DNA from: Paracoccaceae bacterium
Lineage (GTDB): Bacteria > Pseudomonadota > Alphaproteobacteria > Rhodobacterales > Rhodobacteraceae
Length of the DNA: 64,000 nt
Assembly (NCBI GenBank): GCA_007694945.1
Contig: REER01000053.1
Coordinates: 1-64,000, forward strand
Direction of reading: 5' to 3'
Shown: piece by piece, positions 1 through 8,765 of the stretch
How the letters are laid out: each line of letters starts with the position of its first letter
Numbering within the stretch: position 1 is the first letter of the stretch
Notes under the pieces: model-generated
The model's database searches: none
Seen by the model: only the letters and a program-made list of their open reading frames with translations
What the model was told of the DNA's origin: nothing
Made by a program: the position numbers and the translations under genes

Positions 1-819
1 GCCGCCGGTGAAGCGCTATCTAGATACTCTCAACAATCACCGCAAGAGTGAAAATCGATCCAAGTGGAAAAATTTCGCATCCAGCATCACTGGGAGATGA
101 CAGAGGGTGTCAAGATCTGTGTGAAGACCGCTATCCCGAACATGCGAAAATCGTTAAGCGATCGATGAAAACTATCGCATTCGACGAGGCGGCATGAAGA
201 CGCGACCCCGGGCTGGTCTCACGGCAGAGCGCCTTGCGGCGGGAAATCTCGTAACATCGATAGCAGCGGATGGGTCCTTCACCGTCGATGTCGCTTCTGA
301 ATTCGAGGATATGGTCTCCAACCTCGCGACTACAATCACAGAGCGCGGCGTTGTCATCGACGATAAGAACTATGTCAAGGTATTCTGACGTCTACGAAAG
401 AACAGGGCAGCGGGACCAAAGCTCTGCCCACCGATGCAGGCGCCTTTTCTTGGCTGCAGCACACTCTCGCGCGATGTGGTAAAGGCGAACTACGCAACAT
501 CCAGTTCTGCTCCGATATATCTATACCTGTCACGCCACGCAGGATGGCCCGGTGATGGTTATCGAGTATCGTGAATCGGACGAGATCAAGATGCACCAGA
601 TCCATCATCTCCTGCCGCAGGTCGTCGCAGAGGTCGCCAAGAACACCTGGTTGCCCTGATCAGCAACACATATCCGTGATTGGACACCCGCGCGAACGCT
701 GGCTTAGCAGCATCGCCCGCGCTTTCAAGGCCGATTACATTGTGTTTTGAGGTCATCCGACCCCGGCAGCCGCGCGTAATAGCTGTATCATCAACAACGA
801 TGACAAATGGAGGTTACCA
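1..819. other. Gene-poor, lower-G+C segment
   Basis: No intact recognisable gene lies before the fasciclin gene. The first 120 bases are about half G+C, clearly lower than the rest of the window. Short open stretches succeed one another in different plus-strand frames: one runs from about 48 to a stop at 195-197, the next starts at an ATG at 194 in an ATGA overlap, and further stretches follow to 659. This looks like a degraded or frameshifted accessory gene rather than a normal intergenic region. From 660 to 819 I see only the fasciclin upstream region. Confidence 0.5.
194..659 (+). pseudogene. Possible decayed gene, function unknown
   Basis: Three consecutive open stretches look protein-like but lie in different frames. 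They are a 64-residue ORF (194-388), a stretch from about 367 whose frame closes near 555, and a stretch ending at the TGA 657-659. The second contains residues GKGELRNIQF and the third contains VAEVAKNTWLP. Joining them would need shifts near 380 and 540. I recognise no family in any of them. The pieces may be one gene broken by frameshifts, or chance open frames. The low G+C of the surroundings favours acquired DNA that is decaying. No ribosome binding site is obvious before 194. Confidence 0.25.
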
Positions 820-1287
820 ATGTTCAAGCCAACGCTTAGTGCATTTGCGCTGTCTGCAGCACTTGCCGCACCCGCTTTCGCCAATGGCGCCGATATTGTC
901 GATATCGCGGCAGGCAGCGATGATTTCACGACCCTTGTAGCTGCAGTGACAGCGGCCGATCTGGTCGATACGCTGAAGGGTGAAGGCCCGTTCACCGTCT
1001 TTGCGCCCACCGATGACGCTTTCGCAGCCCTGCCTGAGGGCACTGTCGAGGCTCTGCTCGAGGATATTCCGACCCTCACGTCCATCCTCACGTATCACGT
1101 CGTCCCGGGCATCGTGATGTCGGGCGATCTGAGCGACGGCATGATGGCGGAAACCGTCAACGGTCAGTCAATCACGATCGGTGTCGGTGAGACCGTCACC
1201 GTCGATGGCGCGACAGTTATCCAAGCTGATGTCGAGGCATCCAACGGCGTGATCCACGTTATCGACACTGTGATCCTGCCTGAATAA
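820..1287 (+). CDS. Secreted fasciclin (FAS1) domain protein
   Basis: This is a 155-residue protein with an N-terminal signal peptide (about residues 1-21, ending at an Ala-x-Ala type site before NGADIVD) and a single FAS1 domain filling the rest. Typical FAS1 features are visible: the [14 protein letters not shown] segment near residue 64, LTYHVVPG near 91, and a closing [13 protein letters not shown]. Small bacterial FAS1 proteins are exported and are thought to act in adhesion or at the cell surface; no specific partner can be read here. A GGAGG at 809-813 sits well before the ATG. The gene stands alone, after a degraded region and before a terminator, so it is probably monocistronic. Confidence 0.92.
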   Translation: MFKPTLSAFALSAALAAPAFANGADIVDIAAGSDDFTTLVAAVTAADLVDTLKGEGPFTVFAPTDDAFAALPEGTVEALLEDIPTLTSILTYHVVPGIVMSGDLSDGMMAETVNGQSITIGVGETVTVDGATVIQADVEASNGVIHVIDTVILPE

Positions 1288-1310
1288 TCTGACGGCGCTG
1301 TTCAAAGAAA

Positions 1311-1338
1311 AGGGTGGCGTGCCGCGCCATCCTTTTTA
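1311..1338 (+). terminator. Rho-independent terminator of the fasciclin gene
   Basis: A 9-bp stem (AGGGTGGCG paired with CGCCATCCT, one G-T wobble) with a 5-base loop is followed by a run of five T. It lies 24 bp past the fasciclin stop codon and before the convergent hemE end. Confidence 0.8.
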
Positions 1339-1366
1339 ATTTCTGAGAATGTCGCAACGGAGCCCT

Positions 1367-2431
1367 TCAGGCCCTGAAATTTCGCACCGTCTCGGTCATC
1401 AGCGCGACGTTCTCGGGGTCTGCATCCGGCGTGATACCATGACCGAGATTGAAGATATGCGGCCCATCGCGGAAGGCCCGGACCACGCGTTCGGTCGCCT
1501 CGACCAGAGCCTGACCACCTGTCACCATATGGCTTGACGCCAGATTCCCCTGCACGCAGCCATCAACCTGCACATGTTCCGCCGCCCATTCCGGGCTCAC
1601 CGAGTTGTCGATGGCCACGCAATCCGCCCCTGTCGCCTTGGCAAAGCCGATATAACCGTCGCCTGCCTCGCGCGGGAATGCGATGACCGGGATATCCGGA
1701 TGGCGCGCCTTGAGCGCGGTGATGATCTCGCGGGCTGGCTCCAGTGCATAGCGCTGAAAGGCCTCGTCCTTGAGCGAGCCGGCCCAGCTATCGAAGACCT
1801 TGACCACTTCGGCCCCGGCCTCGATCTGCATCGAGAGATAGTCGATGGTAGCTTCGGTGATCCGCGCCATGAGCGCGTCAAACACCTCGGGCGCGCCTTC
1901 GCGCAGCGCGTGGGCCGGGCCCTGATCAGGGGTGCCGCGCCCAGCGATCATATAGGTGGCCACAGTCCAGGGCGCGCCGGCAAAGCCGATGAGCGTCGTC
2001 TCGGCGGGGAGTTCGCGCGACAGGATCTTGACGGTTTCATAGATCGGCGCGAGCGTGTCATGGATGGCCGAGGCCGGTTTCAGAGCATCGAATCCGGATT
2101 GGTCGGTGATCGTCGAAAGCCGCGGTCCCTCGCCGGTGACGAACCATAGATCAGCCCCGAGCGCCTGCGGCACCAGCAGGATATCGGCGAAGAGAATCGC
2201 CGCGTCGAACCCGTAGCGCCGGATCGGCTGCAAGGTAACTTCTGCGGCCAGTTCGGGATTGTAGCAAAGTGACAGGAAATCGCCTGCTTGCGCGCGCGTG
2301 GCGCGGTATTCGGGCAGGTACCGACCCGCCTGACGCATCATCCAGATCGGTGGAGTGGGCAAACTCTCGCCCGCCAGCGCACGCAGGATTGTCTTTTGCG
2401 GGGCTTGAGCAGGTTTCGCGGCAGCAGTCAT
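1367..2431 (-). CDS. hemE: Uroporphyrinogen decarboxylase
   Basis: HemE removes four acetate carboxyl groups from uroporphyrinogen III to give coproporphyrinogen III in cytoplasmic haem and chlorophyll synthesis. The 354-residue product has the family's usual length and the signature [17 protein letters not shown] near residue 27, with downstream segments GFAGAPWT and NLGHGI. The frame is open further upstream, but the start at 2431 is chosen because GGAGA lies 7 bases before it and the protein begins just ahead of the conserved core. It is transcribed divergently from hemC, so the two pathway genes share the 109-bp region between them. Confidence 0.97.
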   Translation of the reverse strand: MTAAAKPAQAPQKTILRALAGESLPTPPIWMMRQAGRYLPEYRATRAQAGDFLSLCYNPELAAEVTLQPIRRYGFDAAILFADILLVPQALGADLWFVTGEGPRLSTITDQSGFDALKPASAIHDTLAPIYETVKILSRELPAETTLIGFAGAPWTVATYMIAGRGTPDQGPAHALREGAPEVFDALMARITEATIDYLSMQIEAGAEVVKVFDSWAGSLKDEAFQRYALEPAREIITALKARHPDIPVIAFPREAGDGYIGFAKATGADCVAIDNSVSPEWAAEHVQVDGCVQGNLASSHMVTGGQALVEATERVVRAFRDGPHIFNLGHGITPDADPENVALMTETVRNFRA

Positions 2432-2540
2432 GAAAATTTCTCCAACAGGGTTCTTCCTCGTCCCAACCCATGTGCGCTTTGTCAAGAAGAGTTTACACAT
2501 TGCCCTTGTGCGCCGCGAGAGGGCGCACTACTCCTTGGGC
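2432..2540. promoter_or_regulatory. Divergent hemE/hemC control region with palindrome
   Basis: This 109-bp gap separates the divergent starts of two tetrapyrrole genes and must hold both promoters. It contains a perfect 7-bp inverted repeat, GTGCGCC at 2508-2514 and GGCGCAC at 2522-2528, only 12 bases before the hemC ATG. It could be an operator or an RNA hairpin in the hemC leader. I cannot assign a regulator, and no clear -35/-10 pair was identified. Confidence 0.45.
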
Positions 2541-3497
2541 ATGAATACACAGAACCCGACCCCCGAAACTCCCCTGAAGATCGGCACTCGCGGATCGCCC
2601 CTCGCCCTCGCCCAGGCGCATGAGACACGCGCCCGCCTGATGGCCGCGCATGACCTGGCTGAAGACGCCTTCGAGATCGCCGTGATCAAGACCACTGGCG
2701 ATGACCGCAGCCTGATCGATGCTGACCGCCCGCTGAAAGAGATCGGCAACAAGGGCCTCTTCACCAAGGAAATCGAGGAGGCGATGATCGCGGGGCGCAT
2801 CGACATTGCCGTGCATTCGATGAAGGACATGCCGACCGAACAGCCCGAGGGGCTGGTGCTCGACTGTTACCTGCCGCGCGAGGACACGCGCGACGCTTTC
2901 GTCTCGCCCCATGCCGAGCGGTTGACCGATCTTGCGGCTGGTCAGATCGTCGGCACCTCCAGCCTGCGCCGCCGTGCGCAGCTTCTGGCGTTCCGGCCCG
3001 ACCTGAAGGTCGTGGAGTTCCGGGGCAATGTGCAGACGCGGTTGCAGAAACTGGAGCGCGGTGTGGCGCAATGCACTTTCCTCGCGATGGCCGGGCTCAG
3101 CCGCCTTGGCATGACCCATGTCGCGCGCTCGGCGATCGAACCGGATGAGATGCTGCCCGCGATCGCCCAAGGGGCCATCGGGATCGAACGCCGGGAGGCC
3201 GATGAGCGCGTGGCCGCGCTGCTCGCGCCGCTCAATGACACGCCCACCACGCAGCGCCTGAGCGCAGAGCGCGCCTTTCTGGCTGCGCTCGACGGCTCCT
3301 GCGAGACGCCGATTGCAGGGTTGGCCTTGCTTGAAGGTGACGAGGTCTGGCTGCGAGGCGAGATCCTGCGCCCCGATGGCTCGGAGCGGCTCAGTGAGGA
3401 GGGCCACGCGCCCATTGCAGAAGGGGCCGAACTGGGTCGCGAGCTTGCCGCTCGCCTGCGCGCCCGTGCGCCTGCAGATTTCTTTTCCTGGATGTGA
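2541..3497 (+). CDS. hemC: Hydroxymethylbilane synthase (porphobilinogen deaminase)
   Basis: HemC condenses four porphobilinogen molecules into hydroxymethylbilane, two steps before HemE. The 318-residue product shows the N-terminal KIGTRGSPLALAQA motif near residue 10, the central GTSSLRRRAQL and FRGNVQTRL segments that bind substrate carboxylates, and DGSCETPIAG near residue 250, whose Cys holds the dipyrromethane cofactor. The frame is open from 2430, but the ATG at 2541 is preferred because the upstream part overlaps the hemE start and matches nothing in the family. The gene is divergent from hemE; ycjX follows 61 bp downstream on the same strand. Confidence 0.97.
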   Translation: MNTQNPTPETPLKIGTRGSPLALAQAHETRARLMAAHDLAEDAFEIAVIKTTGDDRSLIDADRPLKEIGNKGLFTKEIEEAMIAGRIDIAVHSMKDMPTEQPEGLVLDCYLPREDTRDAFVSPHAERLTDLAAGQIVGTSSLRRRAQLLAFRPDLKVVEFRGNVQTRLQKLERGVAQCTFLAMAGLSRLGMTHVARSAIEPDEMLPAIAQGAIGIERREADERVAALLAPLNDTPTTQRLSAERAFLAALDGSCETPIAGLALLEGDEVWLRGEILRPDGSERLSEEGHAPIAEGAELGRELAARLRARAPADFFSWM

Positions 3498-3558
3498 CAC
3501 TGGCATCCCCTGCCACCGCCCTCTATCTTGAGCAGGGTTTGCGAGGGGATCGGGTCAT

Positions 3559-4983
3559 ATGGTGATTGGCAGATTGACGGACGAGGTGCTGCGCGGCGTG
3601 GACCGCGTGACATCCAGCGTCAGCAACACCATTTCCGAAACCTTCTTCGAGCCCACCCTGCGCCTTGGCGTCACGGGGCTCTCTCAGGCGGGCAAGACGG
3701 TGTTCATCACCTCGCTGGTCGCCAACTTGCTGGATCGCGGGCGCATGCGCCGCATGCGCGCCGTGGCCGATGGACGGATCGAGGCCGCCTTCCTCCAGCC
3801 CCAACCCGATGACACGCTGCCCCGGTTCGAATATGAGCGCCATCTTGGCGCGCTGACCGGCCCGGAGCCGCATTGGCCCGAAAGCACCCGAACCATCTCG
3901 CAACTGCGGCTATCCTTCCGGATCCGGCCCGGTGGTCTCCTGGGCGGCATGCGCAGCGGACGGGTGCAGCATGTCGATATCATCGACTATCCTGGCGAAT
4001 GGCTGCTCGATCTGGTCCTGCTCGAGAAGGACTATGCAAAATGGTCGCGCGAAGTGCTGGCGCGTATGGAGAAGCGGCCTTTTGCTGCCGAATGCGTTGC
4101 CGCGCTGCAGGCGACCGACCCAACCGCGCGCCATGACGAGCCGACAGCCCAGCGCCTGACTGACGCCTTCACCGACTATCTGCGCGCAGCCCGCGCGGCA
4201 GGGCTGTCCGATATCACACCGGGTCGTTTTCTACTGCCCGGCGATCTGGCGGGCTCGCCTGTGCTGACCTTCGTACCCCTGCCCGCTTCCGGCCCACGCG
4301 GCTCGCTCGCGCGCGAGATGTCGCGGCGCTTCGAAGCCTATAAAGCGCAGGTCGTCCGCCCCTTCTTTCGCGACCATTTCGCCCGCATTGATCGGCAGGT
4401 CCTGCTCGCCGATATTCTGGGCGCCATCCATTCCGGCCCCGATGCCGTGGACCGGCTTGGCCAGACACTGACCGAACTCCTGGCAACCTTCCGACCGGGG
4501 CGCAACGCGTGGCTGACCCGACTTCTGGGCGGCAAACGGGTCGAGCGGATTCTCTTTGCGGCAACCAAGGCCGACCATCTGCACCATACGCAGCATGCCC
4601 GCCTGACTGCGATCATGACCGCACTCTTGCGCCAGTCCCGCGACCGTGCCGATTTCGCAGGTGCCAAGACCGAGGCACTGGCCATCGCCGCCCTGCGCGC
4701 GACGATCGAGGAAGAGCATATTCGCGGCGGGCGCACGCTCGATTGCGTGCGCGGCACTCTGCTTGAGACAGGCAGACAGGCGGCTTTCTACGCGGGGGAA
4801 TTGCCAGATGATCCAATGCATCTGATCGGCCCCGCGCGCGATGGCGCGGCGCAATGGCTCGAAGCGGACTATCAGATCATGCGCTTTGCGCCCGTAGCGA
4901 TCAGCCGCAAAACCGGTGACGGGCTGCCGCATATCCGGCTTGATGCCGCCACCGAATTCCTGATCGGAGACCTGCTGCGATGA
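3559..4983 (+). CDS. ycjX: YcjX-like P-loop NTPase (DUF463)
   Basis: This 474-residue protein belongs to the YcjX/DUF463 family of predicted nucleotide-binding proteins, which in enterobacteria is linked to the phage-shock (Psp) response; its biochemical role is not established. A P-loop GLSQAGKTVF lies near residue 39, followed by a DIIDYPGEW segment near 138 that resembles a G3/Walker B motif, and by AATKADHLH near 335, a G4-like guanine-specificity motif. A GAGGGG precedes the ATG. Its stop overlaps the ycjF start by 4 bp (ATGA), so the two are translationally coupled. No psp genes are nearby. Confidence 0.92.
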   Translation: MVIGRLTDEVLRGVDRVTSSVSNTISETFFEPTLRLGVTGLSQAGKTVFITSLVANLLDRGRMRRMRAVADGRIEAAFLQPQPDDTLPRFEYERHLGALTGPEPHWPESTRTISQLRLSFRIRPGGLLGGMRSGRVQHVDIIDYPGEWLLDLVLLEKDYAKWSREVLARMEKRPFAAECVAALQATDPTARHDEPTAQRLTDAFTDYLRAARAAGLSDITPGRFLLPGDLAGSPVLTFVPLPASGPRGSLAREMSRRFEAYKAQVVRPFFRDHFARIDRQVLLADILGAIHSGPDAVDRLGQTLTELLATFRPGRNAWLTRLLGGKRVERILFAATKADHLHHTQHARLTAIMTALLRQSRDRADFAGAKTEALAIAALRATIEEEHIRGGRTLDCVRGTLLETGRQAAFYAGELPDDPMHLIGPARDGAAQWLEADYQIMRFAPVAISRKTGDGLPHIRLDAATEFLIGDLLR

Positions 4984-5966
4984 GCGACCGCAAACCCGTG
5001 CTGATCGAGCTAGAGGGGGCGGAAAGCATCGACCCCGGTGCCGCCGAGCCCCCGCCCGATGACCTGCCCGAGGGCCGCGCCATTCAGATGGCCCTGCGCG
5101 CCGGGCGCATCCGCCTGCCGCTCTGGGCGCGGCTGGGCTGGAGCGCGCTGGCAGGCTTCATCACGCTGGTCGCCTCGGTCGCCGCCTGGGATTTCGTGAC
5201 CGATCTGGTCGCGCGCAACCTGATCCTCGGCTATGTCGCACTCGGGCTCCTGGGCATCATCCTGCTTGCTGCCATTGTGATCTCGCTGCGCGAATGGATG
5301 GGCTTTCGCCGTTTGCGCCGCATAGACCAGTTACGCGACCGCGGCAAAGATGCCCGCACCCGCGACGACACGACAGCCGCGCGCGAGACTGTCGCAGCGC
5401 TCACCGCGCTCTACGCTAGCCGCCCCGAGATGCGCTGGCCCTGTGAGCGCCTGAGCGAGACGACCCCCGACCAGGTGGATGCCGCGGGCCTTCTGGACCT
5501 CACCGAGGCCACACTCATGGCCACGCTTGACGCCGAGGCCCGCCGCGAGGTCGAGGCCGCCGCCCGGCAGGTCGCCCTCCTCACGGCCGTGATCCCACTG
5601 GCGCTGGTCGATGTGCTGGCGGCCCTTCTGACCAATCTGCGCATGATCCGCCGCATCGCCGAGATCTATGGCGGGCGCACGGGCACGCTGGGGAATATCC
5701 GCCTGATGCGGGGTGTGATCGCTCATCTGATCGCCACAGGCGCGGTCGCTGTGGGCGAGGATATGCTGGGCTCTGTCGCTTCGGGCTCGGTGCTGTCGAA
5801 ACTCTCGCGTCGCTTTGGCGAGGGGGTTGTGAACGGTGCTCTCACCGCCCGACTCGGTATCGCGGCAATGGATATCTGCCGCCCCCTCCCCTTCACCACA
5901 CTCCCCCGACCGCGCACCAGCGCGGTCATGTCACGTGCCGTCAGCGGCCTTTTCGAGAAAAGCTGA
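4980..5966 (+). CDS. ycjF: YcjF-like inner membrane protein (TIGR01620/DUF697)
   Basis: This 328-residue protein is the usual partner of YcjX. After a hydrophilic acidic N-terminus it has two transmembrane segments at about residues 53-75 and 80-101. A long cytoplasmic region with a DUF697-like C-terminal part follows; there a hydrophobic stretch at about 195-220 includes PLALVDVLAALLTNLRMIR. Family function is unknown beyond co-occurrence with YcjX. The start overlaps the ycjX stop by 4 bp. The TGA stop codon is also the first three bases of an intergenic repeat found twice more in this window. Confidence 0.9.
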   Translation: MSDRKPVLIELEGAESIDPGAAEPPPDDLPEGRAIQMALRAGRIRLPLWARLGWSALAGFITLVASVAAWDFVTDLVARNLILGYVALGLLGIILLAAIVISLREWMGFRRLRRIDQLRDRGKDARTRDDTTAARETVAALTALYASRPEMRWPCERLSETTPDQVDAAGLLDLTEATLMATLDAEARREVEAAARQVALLTAVIPLALVDVLAALLTNLRMIRRIAEIYGGRTGTLGNIRLMRGVIAHLIATGAVAVGEDMLGSVASGSVLSKLSRRFGEGVVNGALTARLGIAAMDICRPLPFTTLPRPRTSAVMSRAVSGLFEKS

Positions 5967-6017
5967 TTTCATCCTGCCCAAATATCCACAGGGGTTTTCA
6001 AGGGGCAATAAGCCCCC
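5964..6017 (+). repeat. Stop-codon-linked intergenic repeat, copy 1
   Basis: The element begins exactly at the TGA of ycjF with TGATTTCATCCTGCCC, followed by AAATATCC and a G run. It ends in a small hairpin (GGGGC, loop AATAA, GCCCC). Near-identical sequences start at the stop codons at 62753 and, on the minus strand, 35496. The hairpin lies between convergent genes and could help termination, but no T run follows. Confidence 0.6.
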
Positions 6018-6018
6018 A

Positions 6019-6585
6019 TCACCGGGCAACGGCATGATATTCCGGGTTCGGCTCCATCCCGGTGGCCGATGCCACCCGATTCGACATCGAGAAAAACCCA
6101 ACCACAGCGATGATGTCGAAAATATCGCGGTCCGAGAAGCCATGCCGGCGCAAGGCATCCCGATCCGCCTCGCTCACTTTCGCGCTCGCCTCGGCCACCA
6201 GCGCTGCGAAATCCAGCATCGCACGGGTGCGCGTATCGAGCGGGGCCGCGCGGTAATTCATCACCATCGCCTCACCCAGCGCCGGGTCGGCAGAGAGTTC
6301 CCGCACCGCCGCACCATGCGCGACCTGACAATACCAGCAGCGATTGATTGACGAGACCACCACTGCGATCATCTCGCGGTCAAGCTTGGTCAACCCGCTC
6401 TCGCCCAGCATGAGGTCATTATACATCGCGATGAAAGCATCGAATTTCGCGAGATCAAACAGATAGGCGCGCAGCACATTGGGCACGAGGCCCAGCTTCT
6501 CTTCGCAGATGGCCAAATATTTTGCGGTGCGTTCCGGCAGCGGATCGACCGGCGGCAAATGCAGCTTCGTGACCTGAGTGCTCAT
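6019..6585 (-). CDS. AhpD-like peroxidase-related protein
   Basis: This 188-residue protein belongs to the carboxymuconolactone decarboxylase/AhpD superfamily (peroxidase-related type). The redox motif CWYCQVAHG near residue 82 has the CxxC pair and following His of AhpD-type thiol peroxidases, which reduce hydroperoxides with electrons from a dithiol partner. Segments LTKLDREMIAVVVSSINRC and FSDRDIFDIIAVVGFFSM are typical of the family. The frame extends upstream, but the start at 6585 has GGAGGAG 5 bases ahead and overlaps the stop of the GNAT gene in an ATGA. It is the last gene of a coupled minus-strand trio. Confidence 0.88.
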   Translation of the reverse strand: MSTQVTKLHLPPVDPLPERTAKYLAICEEKLGLVPNVLRAYLFDLAKFDAFIAMYNDLMLGESGLTKLDREMIAVVVSSINRCWYCQVAHGAAVRELSADPALGEAMVMNYRAAPLDTRTRAMLDFAALVAEASAKVSEADRDALRRHGFSDRDIFDIIAVVGFFSMSNRVASATGMEPNPEYHAVAR

Positions 6586-7298
6586 GTTTTCTCCTCCCGG
6601 TAATGATAGCGCGTGACGATCTCCATGCCCGCGCCCTCGTAGAGGGCGCGGGCTGACGCATTGGCTTCGGTCACGGCCAGCGCCAGAAACCCCGCCCCCT
6701 GCATCTGCGCCCAATAGGCTGCTCCGCGCAGCATGATCCCCCCAACACCCTTGCGACGCGCCCCCGGCGCGACCTCGACCGCGTGCAGCATCGCGATAGA
6801 CCCGTGCAGCGCGACGAACCCAACACCAGCAGCACGGTCATCGATTCGCGCGATCAGGCTAGATTTCGGCTCACTTGCGCGCTCCATGACGGCCAACCGG
6901 GGCGCGGTGATCCCCCCCTCAGCCCAGATATCGCGCATGATGGCGAGTGGTGGCCAGATGTCAAAAAGGCTGACATGGGGCGGCTTCTTGGCCAACAAGC
7001 CGACCGACGCCACCATGATCATCGTCGGGTCCAGCACCCGGTAGCCGCGCTCTTCGAGCGCGGCATCAAGCGCCGCATCATCGGGGCCAAGCCGGAACAA
7101 GGGGCGCTGGCCCAGCGCGCGCATCCAGTCCTCGACCAGGGCAATATCCCCACCGGCCCCCACCGGGCTCACCGCCGAAACGCGCTTGCCGCCACCGGCC
7201 CCGTCGCGCAGATACCAGCCGTCGCGCTCCTCGACCTTCTGCGCCGGCCATGTTGCGTCGAGCGCGGCAACAAGTGCCTCGGGGCCGGGCAGGCTCAC
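6582..7298 (-). CDS. GNAT family N-acetyltransferase
   Basis: This 238-residue protein has a C-terminal GNAT fold. The acetyl-CoA binding signature VEVAPGARRKGVGGIML lies near residue 178 and the later NASARALYEGAGMEIVTRYHYR segment is the usual end of the domain. The N-terminal half (about residues 1-110) is less conserved and resembles a second, degenerate GNAT-like unit. Substrate unknown. I chose the GTG at 7298 because it overlaps the stop of the upstream CinA-like gene as GTGA; the open frame reaches further but would lie inside that gene. Its stop overlaps the AhpD-like start in ATGA. Confidence 0.85.
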   Translation of the reverse strand: MSLPGPEALVAALDATWPAQKVEERDGWYLRDGAGGGKRVSAVSPVGAGGDIALVEDWMRALGQRPLFRLGPDDAALDAALEERGYRVLDPTMIMVASVGLLAKKPPHVSLFDIWPPLAIMRDIWAEGGITAPRLAVMERASEPKSSLIARIDDRAAGVGFVALHGSIAMLHAVEVAPGARRKGVGGIMLRGAAYWAQMQGAGFLALAVTEANASARALYEGAGMEIVTRYHYREEKT

Positions 7299-8026
7299 GC
7301 AGTCGCCTCGGGAAAGAGCGTGCTGAGACGCAAGAGCGCCGTATCGACAGCGGCCTTGTTCTCTCCACGAACGACCACAGTGGCGCCAAAGGCACCATCC
7401 CGCTGGAACGGATAGCAACCAATCGAGACCTGGGGATATTCCGATGCAAGCACCGCGAGATCGGCAGCGATTTCGCCCTCACCGCGGTTGATGGTCAGGC
7501 TCTGGCTATAGAGCGCCCGCCCGCCTGCGATTTTCGGCAGGACCGAGGCCACCATCGCCTCGAACACGGCGGGCACACCGGCCATCACATGCACATTGCC
7601 CAGAGTGAAGCCCGGCGCGGCCGAGACCGGGTTCTCGATCAGTTCTGCCCCGTCCGGGATACGCGCCATGCGCAACCGGGCTGCGTTCAGCTCTAACCCG
7701 GTGCGGTCATAATGTTCGGCGAGGATCGCGCGAGCATCGTCACGGATATCGAGGCCGACGCCGAAGGCGACGGCCACAGCATCCGCGGTGATATCGTCAT
7801 GTGTGGGGCCAATCCCGCCCGACGTGAACACATGGTCATGCCCCATACGTAGATCATTGAGTGCTACTACAATACGCGCCTGCTGGTCCGAGACAATGCG
7901 CGCCTCACGAAGCGTGATACCACGCTCGTTCAGTTGCCGCGCTAGAAAATGCATATTCGAGTCGCGCGTGCGCCCGGACAGGATTTCATCGCCGATTACC
8001 AGCATGGCGGCGGTTGGGTTGGACAT
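7295..8026 (-). CDS. CinA-like molybdopterin-binding domain protein
   Basis: This 243-residue protein contains the MoaB/Mog-type molybdopterin-binding fold seen at the N-terminus of CinA. The opening AAMLVIGDEILSGRTRDSN and the TSGGIGPTHDDITADAVA motif near residue 70 are diagnostic. The C-terminal nicotinamide-nucleotide amidohydrolase domain of full CinA is absent, so this is the stand-alone form common in alphaproteobacteria. Its role is not established; proposals for the domain include processing of damaged NAD-type nucleotides. It is the first gene of the coupled trio with the GNAT and AhpD-like genes. Confidence 0.9.
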   Translation of the reverse strand: MSNPTAAMLVIGDEILSGRTRDSNMHFLARQLNERGITLREARIVSDQQARIVVALNDLRMGHDHVFTSGGIGPTHDDITADAVAVAFGVGLDIRDDARAILAEHYDRTGLELNAARLRMARIPDGAELIENPVSAAPGFTLGNVHVMAGVPAVFEAMVASVLPKIAGGRALYSQSLTINRGEGEIAADLAVLASEYPQVSIGCYPFQRDGAFGATVVVRGENKAAVDTALLRLSTLFPEATA

Positions 8027-8092
8027 TGCGCGGCTCCTCAGGGTCGTGATGCATCTGGTATAGAAGCGCGCGCAAGGGGTTTCAAACCCGTT

Positions 8093-8638
8093 TCAGCCGC
8101 GAAGCGCCTCGGCGGCCGCACGCAGATCGTCCATCAACTCGCCCAGAAGCTTCTGCGCCATCTCGTCACTCAACTTGCCTTCTGCATCGAAGACCTTGCT
8201 CGGCTGGGAGATCATGACCTCGGGACCCATCAGCAGATGCGGACGGAAGGCCACCATCATCAGCCTGAGCGCGAATTGCGTCCGCTCACCGCCTGCGCGA
8301 CCGGCAGAGGCCGACATGATCGCAACCGGCTTGCCCGCCCAAGGCGCGCCACCGCGGCTGAGCCAGTCAAGCGCGTTTTTCAGAACACCCGGCGGGGCCT
8401 TGTTATATTCGGGACAGGCGATGATAACGGCGTCGGCGGATTTGATCTGTTCCTTGAGTGTGGTGACGGGCTCGGGCGTGCCCTCTGCCTCGAGGTCCTC
8501 GTCAAAGAGCGGCAGGCGCAGATTGCCTTCCTCGAACCGAGCGGGTCCGAAGGCCTCGGCGGCAGCCAACATCAATTTGCGATTCCAGGACTCCTTGCGC
8601 AGCGAGCCGCAAAGCCCAACCAGTTTCAATTCCGACAT
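8093..8638 (-). CDS. NADPH-dependent FMN reductase family protein
   Basis: This 181-residue flavodoxin-like protein has the features of the NADPH-dependent FMN reductase/ArsH-like family. These are GLCGSLRKESWNRKL near the N-terminus (phosphate-binding loop for FMN) and ACPEYNKAPPGVLKNALDW near residue 74, which binds the flavin ring. Such enzymes reduce FMN, quinones or azo compounds; the physiological substrate cannot be read. A strong GGAGA precedes the ATG. It is followed 66 bp later on the same strand by the CinA-like gene, and its own start faces the ThDP enzyme gene divergently. Confidence 0.9.
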   Translation of the reverse strand: MSELKLVGLCGSLRKESWNRKLMLAAAEAFGPARFEEGNLRLPLFDEDLEAEGTPEPVTTLKEQIKSADAVIIACPEYNKAPPGVLKNALDWLSRGGAPWAGKPVAIMSASAGRAGGERTQFALRLMMVAFRPHLLMGPEVMISQPSKVFDAEGKLSDEMAQKLLGELMDDLRAAAEALRG

Positions 8639-8765
8639 GATGTCTCCTTCTTGGGTTTGGTCTCAAGCTAAGCGTCTCTACTGCAAAGGCAAACCGATGG
8701 CTTGCGCCCCTGACGCGAATGCGAAACACTGGCGCGGGCAAAGATGCTGGGAGGCAAGAGCACAG

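Noticed and set aside
8175-8765. Long N-terminal extension of the ThDP enzyme
   Set aside because: The region lies opposite the FMN reductase gene, and the family starts near the ATG at 8766 with its own GGGAGG.
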